A stretch of 64,000 bases of DNA from Rhizopus sp. PT2906 (taxonomy: Eukaryota; Mucoromycota; Mucoromycetes; Mucorales; Rhizopodaceae), in NCBI GenBank assembly GCA_025529335.1, contig JAMYHX010000006.1, positions 186,001 to 250,000 of the forward strand, in the 5' to 3' direction. Positions 12,834-23,694 of the stretch are shown in pieces. Under the pieces are notes generated by a model that was not told where the DNA came from, did not search any database, and was given only the letters and a program-made list of their open reading frames with translations. The position numbers were made by a program, and so were the translations under genes. The first letter of the stretch is position 1. Each line of letters starts with the position of its first letter.

Positions 12834-14165
12834 TTATCTTCTTTGTGTTTGCAAATTTATATTTGGTGGAAGCTGCATCTCTTCATTCGCTGACAACAAC
12901 TGTCTTAGTTCATTATATATTTGTGACAGTCTGTTGTTATTTTCAGATGTTAATTGTATACAACTTTCTAAAGCTTGTCTGCATACACTTGTAATGCTCG
13001 TCAACACCTCATCCGTTCTATCTCCAGCCTCAGATGGTACTTCTGATTGAAGCACAGCAGAGCTATCAGTAACTGCTTCACTATGATCATTCTCTACAGT
13101 ATTCCAGTTAAGAGTTGTCTCGCCCCATCGTATGAACTCTCAAGCTAGAGTCAATTTCTAGGTAATGTCGTAAGTACACTGTAGCATTTCTCTTATTACT
13201 ATCGTGACAATCTACCTTGGCTGTAAACCACACAGCTTTTATCGAAACGATAAACCAAATACATATGCTTACAGGCACGCTTATTTCGTTGAAAGTCTAC
13301 AGTTACATGCAGTCATCATTCCTTGCTCAGTTGATATATTGTATACGACTTCCACCTTGAAAGACTTGACAATATAGCAAACTTCTTCATCGATATACAC
13401 TTTCTGCACCATATCTTCTAATGACAGCTCATTGATCTCTTCTGATGCAATCATTCTCTTTCTTGCCTCTCTAGTCTCTGAGCTCATACGTCCGATATTA
13501 GCGGTCATCCTTGCGGTATTGTGCATAAAATCTGTATGAACATCATCAACCAAGATAAAAATTAAGCGATCCAGTCTTCTATTCCTTTTTCTTTGTAAGT
13601 AGTTTGTCTTCAACTGGCTGTGCCAACTCTCAATATAGTTGTTCGTTTCTATATTGGTGAAAATCTGTATTTAGTAGGCTCTGGCCCACTTAAAGACGCG
13701 TTCGTGCTCTAAGTAATAGTTTTTAAAATAAAACATAAATGCTGGATATATACTGAATTTTTGAATGAATTGGTCAATCTTTCTAGTATACAGCTCTGCT
13801 ACTTTCCTACATCGTCGCCTTTATTAAAGTAATGACTAGCTGATATCCGATCTTCTTGCTCCTTTACTGCAAAGCCAATATAGTCGCTTGTTCCATGTGG
13901 GGTGGCAATCATACAAGGTTTTCCAAAGATATCCAGCTCGTGGTCTTGCTCTAACTTCATTCAACTCTTGGTGTATAATTTTCCACAATCACTTCTTTGT
14001 TAATAAACCATCTGAATAAAAACAGATCATTGTACTGCCAACAAAAAAAAAAAAAAAAAGTATATTTATAGAAAAATGAAGTTACATTTTGAGCCTGCAT
14101 CTTGTCGTACTTTTCTTTGTTTCTGTTCTTAATTGAGATTAACAAAGAAAACTCTGATCTGTGAT
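12834..14165 (-). pseudogene. Decayed MULE-type transposase with SWIM zinc finger
   Basis: Minus-strand coding pieces in order: YNDLFLFRWFINKEVIVENY, then ATPHGTSDYIGFAVKEQEDR, then the block TNNYIESWHSQLKTNYLQRK near 13620-13655, then CNC...ACKHMY forming a SWIM C-x-C...C-x-H finger near 13205-13300, then a hydrophilic tail ending at 12834. MULE transposases combine a DDE core with a SWIM finger and this helical block. Breaks seen: a frameshift between the two halves of the SWIM motif (near 13281-13289), a TAA after WARAY (near 13670), and a frameshift near 13802. An apparently intact intron (about 14035-14085) ends in a long pyrimidine tract. Only the C-terminal half is present and no terminal repeats were recognised. 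Confidence 0.72.
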
Positions 14166-14407
14166 AAAATGGAATAAATGACTTATTAAATGATTAAATA
14201 CTATGGCAGATTATGATTTACTCCACTTTCTTCATGTTGAATAGACTTTAAATCAAGTGAATAAGCTATTTGGGCTTGGAGGGGTAAACGGATAATGCGC
14301 CACAATAAGACAGTTGTACAGTGATTTAAGTGACCGCTATTTAAATACACTCACACACTCACTCACACAGTTTGTTTCACTTGTTTTCTTTTTCTTTATT
14401 GTTCAAA

Positions 14408-15675
14408 ATGGGTAAAAAAGATACAAACAAAAGCATTATTGGAGTATTCTTGTAATATAACACTTAAAGTAGTCTCACTCAGTGTCTTTAATGGAATACC
14501 GATTAAATACTTATCACTCATCATTCTTGTGGTTCAAAACAGTGCACTCATCTTGGTAATGCGCTATACTAGAGCCAGTGTTCCTGAAGATAAACTATAT
14601 TTGGCATCAACTGCTGTAGTAATGAGTGAAGTGCTCAAGTCGATTGTATGTCTCCTTGTACTCTATTTAAACTTTGATACCAGAAAGAGGTCTTTACCAA
14701 GGCTGGTGTCTTTATTAAATCGTGAATTGATATTAAACTGGAGAGAAACATTAAAACTTGCCTTCCCAGCAGGATTATATTTGATTCAAGTAAGAGAGAG
14801 AGAGAGAGAGAGAGAAGGAAACAAAAAGTAGTATGACATGATATGCTTATGCTTTTTTATATTAGAACAATTTACAATACGTCGCTGCTTCCAATTTAGA
14901 TGCTGCAACATTTCAAGTAACTTATCAACTAAAAATTCTGACTACTGCTTTTTTCACTGTCATGATTCTGAAACGAAACCTTTCAAAATTAAAATGGATC
15001 GCATTGGCTATTTTGACTGTTGGTATCGCTTTGGTCAATTTACCAAAGAACGCTTCCACCGCATTTATTTCGTACATCACAGGAAACAGTAGTATCGTAT
15101 CAGATTCAGAACTAGTCGAGACATCAGGAGTAACAATAGGGAACCAATCAAACTTACAGGGTATTTTGGCAGTATTAGCAGCATGTCTATTATCAGGATT
15201 AGCCGGAGTGTACTTTGAAAAGATACTCAAGGCGCCAACAAAACAACCACAGCCACTTGCAACTGAGGATGAAGAAGAAAACAAGAAGACGCTATATCAA
15301 GAAGATGAGGATGAAGAAGAGAATGCTAGCAGAAATCAATTATGGATAAGAAATATACAAATGTCGCTTTTCTCTGTTGTATTAGGCTTAATCTTTGTGG
15401 TAATGCTTCAAGATGGCACTACTATTGCTGAAAAAGGATTCTTTGTAAACTACACAGCACTGACCTGGATTGTTATTGCAATTCAAGCATTTGGTGGGTT
15501 AATTGTTGCTTTGGTAGTCAAGTATGCAGATAATATCTTGAAAGGCTTTGCGACAAGTATCAGTATTATATTATCAAGTATCGTTAGCGTGTGGCTGTTC
15601 AATTTTGCCTTTTCTGGTACCTTTTTAGTGGGCGCAGCAATGGTTATCTATGCAACCTACCTATACGGTTTATAG
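14408..15675 (+). CDS. Nucleotide-sugar transporter, UDP-galactose / UDP-GlcNAc type (SLC35A-like)
   Basis: Proposed exons 14408-14411 (ATGG), 14473-14789 and 14866-15675 give 376 residues with consistent phase. Family motifs: YLSLIILVVQNSALILVMRY at the first helix and QNNLQYVAASNLDAATFQV across the second junction, the hallmark of SLC35A transporters, followed by about ten hydrophobic helices and KYADNILKGFATS near the end. These Golgi/ER antiporters import UDP-sugars in exchange for UMP for glycan and wall polymer synthesis. An acidic loop (EDEEENKK...EDEDEEEN) interrupts the middle. The four-base first coding exon is the least certain part; a donor at 14450 would give a longer N-terminus but does not keep the frame. 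Substrate cannot be read from sequence. Confidence 0.85.
14793..14815 (+). repeat. (AG)n microsatellite in an intron
   Basis: About eleven AG units directly after the donor of the second intron of the nucleotide-sugar transporter gene. Likely length-polymorphic and lying close to the splice site. Confidence 0.9.
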
Positions 15676-15934
15676 ACATAGAACTTCATTGTAGACAACT
15701 TTAAGCATTATTCTCCCTTCCTTCATACAAACCATTTATTCTTGTTCCATTTTTATTCTGTTTTAATACACCTCTTTTTTTAATAATCATCCTTCATAAC
15801 CATTTTTATTGTATTCCCTGGTGAACGGTTTTCTTTTTGTGGGATGGGACCTGTAATAAGTTTGAATCAAACGCTAAATCCGTTGAAAGTGAGCCTTTGT
15901 TAAGCGCAATTGTCTCTATTAGATTAAAACTTTT

Positions 15935-16623
15935 ATGATCAGAGTTTTTCTTGGACAATTCATCAACAATACTCCTAGCTCAGGAAGTAGACTCCAGCGT
16001 TGGATAATAGCCGTTCAAGAGTACAAATTTCGAATTCATCACGTACCTGGAAAACAGAATGTTATAGCGGATATCATGTCGCGTTATCCATCATTTCAAA
16101 TGATCGAAGAAGACATGGAATCGCCAGACAAATATCTACAGAACACTTGGCTAGTTGAATTAGTAGAAGAACAAGACTATGAAGATCGTTTACTAAAAAT
16201 ATGGCAAAAGTTGAAGAAAGCGGCCGATGGAATTCAATATGATGATTAGCTCAGGCATATTGGGTTGAGATATACAATCAACGATCAAGGTGAACTCTTT
16301 CGTAGAGTAGGTGATCATTATCTATGGCGCACTTACTTTGGAGAACACACCTTTGACGTAGACCATGTTCGCTCTACAGTGCATCAGCTACAGTTTCCTC
16401 GTTTTGATCCCCTTTCGCTTATGCTGTATTCTGATGTGATTTTCGGCTTAGCGTTGTTGGGAATATGGCGCTCACACTGGCTGTTTGTTTACAATGGCAT
16501 TCCTTTTGTAGCTTCCCCAGTCACACAGAATATTCGAAGGTCGATTTCTGTCGCTGTCCAAGAAAACTACGTCAAACAAAGACAAGTACACCGTGCTCTT
16601 CTGTTCTTCTCAATTGACTAATC
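15935..16623 (+). mobile_element. Ty3/gypsy retrotransposon fragment (end of RNase H, connection to integrase)
   Basis: The first frame contains RLQRWIIAVQEYKFRIHHVP followed by GKQNVIADIMSRYP, the conserved end of the Ty3/gypsy RNase H domain. After a stop at 16246-16248, a second frame holds LRYTINDQGELFRRVGDHYL, typical of the stretch just before the integrase zinc finger. Beyond about 16330 the reading no longer matches integrase, so the piece is truncated and perhaps rearranged. No LTRs, gag or reverse transcriptase are visible nearby. It lies about 260 bases downstream of the transporter gene. Confidence 0.75.
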
Positions 16624-17501
16624 CTCGCATATTACTTTACATATATGATTTTTTTTTCTTTCGTTCTTTCCTTTATGTACTATTATAATTACCCCCAGAA
16701 AACACCACAAAATTTAAAGCCCCAAAAACACTTTGTGACTGATCATATCATCGCTTTAATAAATCTGAGCTACGGCTCCATATATATAAAAAAAGAGTCT
16801 GAAGGTACATATACTGTCAGGGTCCTTCCCGTACTGTTTGACACATTTTTGTGGTGTGCGAACATGAATCCTAAGCTGTTTTTCTGCTGCTGCTGCAGCA
16901 CTCAGACACTTCTCAAACAATAGCTTGAAGAACCTCACTTTGTCCTGATTCGAATAGCGTATAAGTTCGTTTCACTGATGATTCCCTCATAGTAACATCA
17001 TTACTAGGCTTTGTCTCCTTTTCCTCTGGGTTGATTCTATTTCTTTCTCGTTCTTTAGAGGCAGTTGAGCTAAATATTGTCTATGGGAGCTTATTGTTTC
17101 AAGACGAAACTGTTCCTCATCAACAATATAATTCATTGATTCAAGTCTGCCATACTCGTTGACGACAGAACCTTTTCCATTTTCAAAAAAGAACTGAGTG
17201 TTAATAGAGAATATCAGTAAGCTTATGATATTAACAACAGAGAAAGCTGTTGAACTCAAAGGACGTATAGGCCCTCTAGTTCAGTATAACATCCGCTGCC
17301 ATGGTATTGCTCATTCTGAGATAAATGACATTGAAGTTCGACTTGTACAATAAAACGCACTTGCGCTTCTCTGTCATTCTCAAAGGCATTATTATTATGC
17401 TCATTGATTAACAAAAAAGACAACACATATTGAGTACCCCAAAATGGGTCAATTTTATTCTTATTTCTATATTTATGCTTCAACGATAGAGTACAACGTC
17501 T
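16624..17501. other. Region downstream of UGT copy 1
   Basis: From about 17385 to 17501 it is the 3' flank of the UGT gene and is shared, inverted, with the flank of UGT copy 2 (32744-32866). Left of this, minus-strand frames at 16987-17259 and near 17256-17385 show no recognisable domain. Nothing else is supported. Confidence 0.5.
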
Positions 17502-18440
17502 CTATATCTTCTTTAACTTTTGGCTTGTGAACTTTTGCTGAGCAAACAGGTCTGTGTTCTTTTGAATATACAAGTACGCATTATATACAAGGTACCCTGC
17601 GCTGGATGCGAATGCAACCAAGAAAGCAGCCACAAAGGCGTAGATGTCCAGATTGTATGCTTTAATGAACGAGAGCTCTCTTCGAACATCTCTTCTATGA
17701 GTTATTTTTCCATCTTCATGTGTAAACAGAGCTTCTTCAACAACATCAGCTCCACGAGTGACTCCACTTCTTGATCTGACTTGAGTTATAGCCTTGAAAC
17801 GGTTGATATTACGCTTATATTTGCCAGTCTTGTCCTCAAGGATTTCTTCAATAAGAGCAGTTGCCGTCGATTGGTCATAGTCTCTCTTCAACCAGCGACC
17901 GATGCCAAATTCTTCAGCCTTGATTGCGTTACCAGGCTGGTCACCAAAGAAAGGAAAGACGGCCACAGGAACACCTTCATACATCGATTCATAAAGAGAG
18001 CCTGCACCACCGTGTGTTATGAACATGGCAGTCGAAGGGTGATGAAGGATAGCTACTTGTGGTGCCCAATTGACAAAGGCAATGCTGCTTCCATTCGCTG
18101 GCTTATCAAAGAAGCTTCTTACGTCATATGTAGTGTTGGAACGTGTTGTCAAGTACTCGGGAAAAAGGTCTTGGATGCCGCGGGTACCCCAGATGACTCC
18201 ATCGAGCTTGCCTACCTCCATATTTTCCAAAAGCGATGTCAAGACCAGCTGAATATCTTTGCGACTGGGGATAGCCATTTGACCAAAAGCGACATAGACA
18301 ACTCTGCGATGATTATCCAGGAACTGCTGAAGATCAGCGCTGAGAATGGGATGTGTTTTGGGGATAATAGGGCCTACGACTTCTACAAGTGGACCAACGG
18401 GACGAGGAGGTTCAAAGCCAAAGAAAGAGTTGGCAAGCTT
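17385..18440 (-). repeat. Near-identical arm 1 of an inverted duplication (3' half of UGT copy 1 plus 3' flank)
   Basis: Read on the minus strand, this segment matches 31810-32866 on the plus strand almost base for base; differences found by eye are single substitutions such as GAGGTA/GAAGTA and a short cluster around the GNA(I/K) codons. Similarity drops sharply upstream of the FFGFEPP codons and ends downstream after AATAATA(A/G)TGCCTTTGA. Confidence 0.85.
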
Positions 18441-19349
18441 GAAAGAGTCTTGCCATTTTTCCATAGGGCTTGATGCTGGTTCTACGCCGGCAGCTCGCAT
18501 CTTCTTATTAAATTCCTCAATTGTGGACCTTATCTTGAGGAGGAAGTGCAGAGGGTTGATAATTTTGTCTTGAAGTCTTTCATAAAAAGAAAGACCCTTG
18601 ACAGTAGGGTGATGTGCAGCGAGAATGTCACTGTTAACGTAGGGAGCAGAAGAATCTAATTTAGAGTATGTCAGCCTTGCTTTTGTAAATGAAGCCATGC
18701 CTTTGTATACCTGGACTCAGGGCGAATGCAGAAGTAACTATAAAGGGTATTTTAGCGTCATGAGCAGCATCAGCGCAAGCTGTCGTGAAGTGATCACAAA
18801 TAGCGAGGTCCACCTTTTTTTTAATAAATATATCTCGGTGCTTGAAGTAGTCTATTATGAATGTTAGTTTTGAGGTAATGAAGCAAAAAGGGAATACTTG
18901 TTACCGTCAAAGCTTTGGTTTACCAAAAGCTTCGTTATGTCTGCGAAAAAGTCTATAGGACTCATATTCTGTAATTTTTTGGAAAAAAAAGCGGTATAGT
19001 GTTCCTTTGTCATCATAGCAGGGCCACCAATGTTCAATTCAATAGAAGGAAAACTTTTAATGAATTTGGCCTGATCTTCCTATCGTCATGATTGTAAGCA
19101 ATTTGTTACATAGCACACTTGTTGACTTACTCTAGTATAATAAATAGCGTGATGACCTCTAGCTTGAAGTTCTTCAAGAATAGAAAGGACCCAAACAATG
19201 TGCGAAGATCCACCTGCACTACAGGAGAATAAGATGTTCTTTTGGGTACGGAAGTCCGGTTCCAGATCAAAGGTTGTCTGTTCTGCAGATCCAAAGACGA
19301 AGTTGCTTGCAGTTAGGAGCAAGGCAAAGGAAATGATGGCTAGCTTCAT
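17502..19349 (-). CDS. UDP-glycosyltransferase (GT1 family), membrane-anchored, copy 1
   Basis: Exons 19349-19131, 19079-18905, 18851-18711 and 18655-17502 give 562 residues with consistent phases. An N-terminal signal peptide (MKLAIISFALLLTASNFVFG) is followed by the acceptor-binding half. The UDPGT signature follows at about residue 373-415 (FVNWAPQVAILHHPSTAMFI, THGGAGSLYESMYEGVPVAV). A single membrane helix near the C-terminus (YAFVAAFLVAFASSAGYLVY) precedes a short basic tail ending in KLKKI. This is the topology of animal-type ER UGTs: lumenal catalytic domain and cytosolic tail. GT1 enzymes transfer a sugar from a UDP-sugar to small lipophilic acceptors such as sterols, phenolics and toxins. 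It is an inverted paralogue of copy 2. A frame reaching from 18655 to 18698 is intron and not part of the protein. Confidence 0.9.
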
Positions 19350-20103
19350 TTTTAGCAGTAATATGAAAGCAATTCTATGAGGACAAACAGAAACGATGGT
19401 CCCTATTTATTTACTGTTTGAAACACTTGCATGTCTATTAAACTCAGTCTTGAATCCCGGAATTATAAGTTTCCTTTTCTCCAGATTGGCTCATTTAAAA
19501 TCAAAAAAAATCAGTACTCTGATCTAATCAAGCACAGAATGTGTAACATGGATGATGACTTTCCTTAATCAAGTATTTAGGGTTTAATTATGCCCATTTT
19601 TTAGTCTATGTATCATTATAGGTATGGTCCAATCATTCAAAGGAGAATAACTTGCTAACAAGACGGGAAACCGTTTTATGTTATGGTCTTCTGCTGTAAT
19701 GCATTAAATGTTACTCTTCTTTTCTGCTAAATTAGGTTTTCTGAATGCTTTTGTGTAACTGCGTTTATTCATAGCCTGTCTCTAGTTTATTAATTCAACC
19801 TTCCCCTTAAAATGGTTCGCGGGCAGGCCGTTTTTTTTTCTTGCAAGAAAGCGGTCTATATCATTTTTAATTTCCGATAAGCTAAAAGAGAACGAGAGAG
19901 ATGCAAAAGAGACATCCACATTTTATCTAGCATGGCTCTTCCGTTGCCTCTGATATGTTTGCATTCCAAATAAAGCAATTTTATCTCTTCTATATTAAGA
20001 CATATGTGCCATCAGAAAAAACATTGATACATGAATTCCTTTCACAGTCTTTTTTAAACAAAAGCCTTTAAGTAATCAAATACTTTATTGATCAATGAAT
20101 CCA
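19350..20103. other. Intergenic: UGT1 promoter and hydrolase 3' flank
   Basis: The 5' flank of UGT copy 1, with TAAATAAATA at about 19404-19413 as a weak TATA-like candidate, and the 3' end of the hydrolase gene. The rest is AT-rich with no recognised gene or repeat. Confidence 0.5.
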
Positions 20104-21235
20104 CTATTTGGCGAATGTCCTTCTGAGAATACCAGATGCTGCATCAATAACATTCAGAGATTCCTCACAAAATAGTCCCGGAACTGACAAGAATCCGTGC
20201 ATAGCATGTAACACTCTCATGGACGAAACTTGGACACCTGCAAGCAACAACTTTTTAGAATACTCTTCAGCTTCATCACGAAGAGGATCAACCTCTGACG
20301 TGACGATGAAAGCGGAAGGGAACTCTTTTAGTTCATCAACGGTGACACGGGCAGGACAAGCAAGGACATTCTGTACATCGGCATCAGATGATTTGTAGTT
20401 GTCCCAAAGCAGTTGGTTAAGGAAGCGAGATGAGAAATAGTTTTTATCACCATAAATCTTGTATGATTCACTGCTCCATGTTGCATCGAGAATAGGATAG
20501 AAGAGCATTTGACGCTTAATAGCTTGATGTACACCGTGTCTTTTAGCTAGCACTAAAAAAAAGAATTGGTAAATAGATGAAGCAGTAGTATGTGTAATTA
20601 CGTGTGAGAGCAACCGTCAAGTTTCCTCCAGCAGAATCGCCAGCGACTACGACACGGCTAGGATCGACTGCAATATTTTTCGCATTCTCAGCATTCAGTA
20701 CCCAATTGAAAACAGAAAAGCATTCATTAGCTGCCACAGGAAATTTTACTTCAGGACTAATAGAATAATTGACAAGGAGCACAGCACAATGACCATCAAT
20801 CGCGAGCTATTTTTCCCTCACATTCTATTATCAACTCTGATCACGAGCCAACAACTAAGTTCTTACCTTTGGAGCAATATGATAATGACAGCCCTGAGGT
20901 GGTAAACACCATCCTCCGCCAGGTCTACATTATGAGTATTAACCACATCATGCATCGGACATGTAAACTTACAAGTAAACCAATGTGGGAAGTACGGTTT
21001 CAGGTAGCACATCCTTTGGTCTGTAGATATCAACTTTGATCGAGCGTCCATCGTCAGTTGGAACTTGAATCGATTGAATGGATGCCTCTGGTTTTGGTTC
21101 ATGAGGACAGGGTTGACCAGAGACAACTTTTCGGATCATATCAATGGTTAACAGAGACGGGTCAACGTCAGGAACTGCTGCCATGTATTGTATATGGGCA
21201 GGATTCAAAACATGGGATGGGACTTCGTTTGTCAT
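20104..21235 (-). CDS. Alpha/beta-hydrolase, hormone-sensitive-lipase / acetyl-esterase type
   Basis: Exons 21235-20973, 20924-20867, 20806-20602 and 20552-20104 sum to 975 nt (324 aa). The oxyanion-hole loop reads PGGGW (usual HGGG, so the first His is replaced by Pro). The nucleophile elbow is GDSAGGN (Ser about 161), the acid is in SEVDPLRDE and the histidine in HAMHGF, so a Ser-Asp-His triad is complete. HSL-family esterases hydrolyse short acyl esters, including those on drugs and secondary metabolites. No signal peptide is seen, so it is probably cytosolic. It lies between a UGT and a PDR transporter, which suggests but does not prove a shared role in detoxification. Confidence 0.88.
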
Positions 21236-21919
21236 GATTGTAAAATAAATATAAATACAGTTACTATTTCACCGTCTCCCTTTTATTGTTCTTTTTATAA
21301 ATGTATTTAAACAGTAAAAAGTCACAACATCGTATGATATTCCGTTTTTAGGTCTTTTTGTTTGAGTGAAAGGGGTTCGGATGGAACTTTTAGGAATAAT
21401 TCTCACAATCTTTGTAGTATATGCCTACTAATTCTCTTTTCAGACTTTCGCATGTGTAGAGCCGTATGCTCTATTAAACTGATGAGTAATGAAGATAGTG
21501 TATTCGTGAAAAGGGAGTTCGGTCCCCACTTAAGACAATTCTCGTCTGGTCAGATTTGCTTCCCCTATTTCACAAGATACAATAGCTTCCCGACTACTGC
21601 CCATGAGTCATATTTAGAGTGAAGTCGAAGAATATATGTTACACGAATTTCCGAGGTAGAAATTCCAATACACCAAAACAAGACGATTTTCTGTCATTGT
21701 GGCTGGATAAAACGCGGCCAGAAGGACCTTGACCGTTCCCTTTTTTTCTTTTGTTGATGCATAAAATAAAGAGATCCCTCCAATGATTAAACAAATGCTT
21801 ATTAATATTAGTAGTGTTACAATTACACAGTATGCAACCAAATATGACCATTTCCTTTTTAATATTTTTAGATACTTTAATTAGCATTATTCTTAACAGT
21901 ATGAAAGCTTATACAATCT
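21236..21919. other. Hydrolase promoter region and unassigned sequence
   Basis: The first part is the 5' flank of the hydrolase gene. A minus-strand frame at 21614-21841 encodes one strongly hydrophobic helix (CVIVTLLILISICLIIGGIS) but has no splice partner or upstream context, so I do not call it a gene. Confidence 0.4.
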
Positions 21920-23116
21920 TCAAATACGTTTCTTGACAAAATAAAATGCCTCGACAATCGAAGGCAAGTGAACCAGCTGACGAAATTCTTCAACCAGAGA
22001 AAAGCGATTAATTGCTACATACGTATATACTCCATCTGCAAGAAGCTTCATTCGAAAGAGCGTGCATCGAAAGCCTATTAAAGTATCTACATTAGATACC
22101 ATGTTCTTTTTTTAGTAAACGACACGCAAAATGAGAGCATACTTTCAACCCAAAGACCAAGAGAGGAAAGTTTTGAACCCGAGGCGCAACTGAGCGTCAA
22201 CAGAGCCTTTCACCTGCTTCATGAGCTTCGTATGATCGTCGTCTGCTTGATACTTGCTTGTGGCTCCAGGTCTTTTCACCTCTACGAAAAAGAAGTAGAC
22301 CTCTTGGCTTTGATCTTTGTACCAATCATAAAATCGGGCTTCTTGCAGTTTTTGCCCGGTTTGTCAATCCTATCCAAGAGTATGATATACAGTGGTTAGT
22401 ATAGAAGTAGACAAAGATAATCGAGCATACTCACATGGCATAATTGTAGTCTTGGCTTGCATCTTTTAACAAGAATCTTCTAATTGATGGCATTATATAC
22501 TTCTCCGTAAATGAGGCTTCCGAAGAGGCAGCAGAAGAAGCGCGGAACCCCTTTTTATTCTTAAACTGGCCTTTTATCATACACGTCATATCTTCTTCAC
22601 TTTCTTCATCAACTTCGGTTCTCTATTTAAAAATGTTGATAGAAAAGGTTGTTTCCTTGGACTGGCAAAACTTACACCAGCCTCAGTTTTACAGTACACG
22701 GCTGCCTCGACAGGTGTACGGTCCAACTTGGGCTTCAAACCACGAGCCACCGACTTCAAAGCATTGCAAGTAGTTTTATCAAAATACTTGGCGATATATT
22801 TTCTTGTATCAAACTGATTCAGGGGGAAGATATGCGAAAACTATCTTGATTGTGAAGATTTCATTTAGTTGAAGCTATTATCTGAAGAGAAAGATGGAAG
22901 ATAGCCCTTTGAATACTTACAGAATTCGTAAGCAATTCAAACTATTGTGTTTATCAGCTTCTGTTATCGATTGCTTCTGTAAGATTTACATACTCTACAA
23001 TAAGCTAGACGTAATGATTAGGCCATACACAGCTATAGGTATCCACATGTCCACTTACCTCCTCCTTTAGATTCCACTCCTTGTCCCCTTCGCCTAAAAG
23101 GTGGTTAATGTTTTTT
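21920..23116 (-). pseudogene. Broken multi-exon gene with PD-(D/E)XK-nuclease-like motifs
   Basis: Read on the minus strand, pieces in order are: HLLGEGDKEWNLKEE (ends 23059, GTAAGT), KQSITEADKHNSLNCLRI, IFPLNQFDTRKYIAKYFDKT, a block ending FLLKDASQDYNYAM with a good donor near 22430, DKPGKNCKKPDFMI, VYFFFVEVKRPGATSKYQAD, and a last piece ending HLPSIVEAFYFVKKRI at 21920. The PDF...VEVKRP pair resembles the D and E-x-K catalytic motifs of restriction-endonuclease-fold proteins. One base-shift lies near 22320 between PDFMI and YKDQSQEVYFFF, a stop follows LSWSLG near 22150, and the join upstream of IFPLNQ is out of frame. I therefore treat it as a pseudogene. The exact family is not recognised. 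A small TIR element abuts its 5' end. Confidence 0.55.
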
Positions 23117-23474
23117 GGCGAGTACTATATGTACCAGAAAATACATCAGAAAATAGACTAATACTACGGCACTACCTCTATCCATTACCCATGATGTCGC
23201 CCAACAAAGCTTTTGAATCTGTCGCGTCAAGTTAAACATGACTTTATAAAGTCACTACCTTGGTTTATTTCTTTCAAGAAGAAAGAGATAAAAAGAGATT
23301 TTTTATTTTAATTTTATGCTATCAGTTTGATCAACAAGGTAAATCGTGTAATTATGATGACATCGCATTTTATATCAGAGAGTGAACTGACAGCCTTACA
23401 TGTAGTGCCTTGAAGAAGCGCCCCGTAGCATTGGCCCATTTACTGGTTCATTTTCTGGTGCATGTAATGTTAGC
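23117..23474. mobile_element. Small TIR element (MITE-like), copy 1
   Basis: The left end reads TATGTACCAGAAAATACATC... and the right end, inverted, reads CATGCACCAGAAAATGAACC..., giving imperfect terminal inverted repeats of roughly 50 bp. The interior (for example CACTACCTCTATCCATTACC and CTTGGTTTATTTCTTTCAAG) matches copy 2 at 62630-63005, inverted. The length is about 360 bp with no transposase. A target duplication is not clear and the ends are approximate to within about 10 bases. Confidence 0.7.
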
Positions 23475-23694
23475 AGATTTTTTTATCTGATGTATAACAC
23501 TTGGGCTTTTGCTTTTCTCCTTTATTGTGATCATAGTAAAGCTCTAAGTTTAGCATACAAGGCAAAACTTTAAGGAAAATTCCATTCAAGCTGTATCTTT
23601 AAGCATATAATACGGTTATTACTTTGTACACATGAGTCTTTATTTTAATATTGTACATACAATCCATTATTATGGAACAATATCTTTTCTAGAT
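23475..23694. other. 3' flank of the PDR transporter gene
   Basis: Short AT-rich spacer between the small TIR element and the transporter stop codon. Nothing specific is recognised. Confidence 0.5.

Noticed and set aside
17781..18473. 230-codon plus-strand frame antisense to UGT copy 1, with a near-identical twin (31787-32464) antisense to UGT copy 2
   Set aside because: The conservation follows from the near-identical DNA of the UGT arms. The frame has no start context, motif or splice logic of its own.
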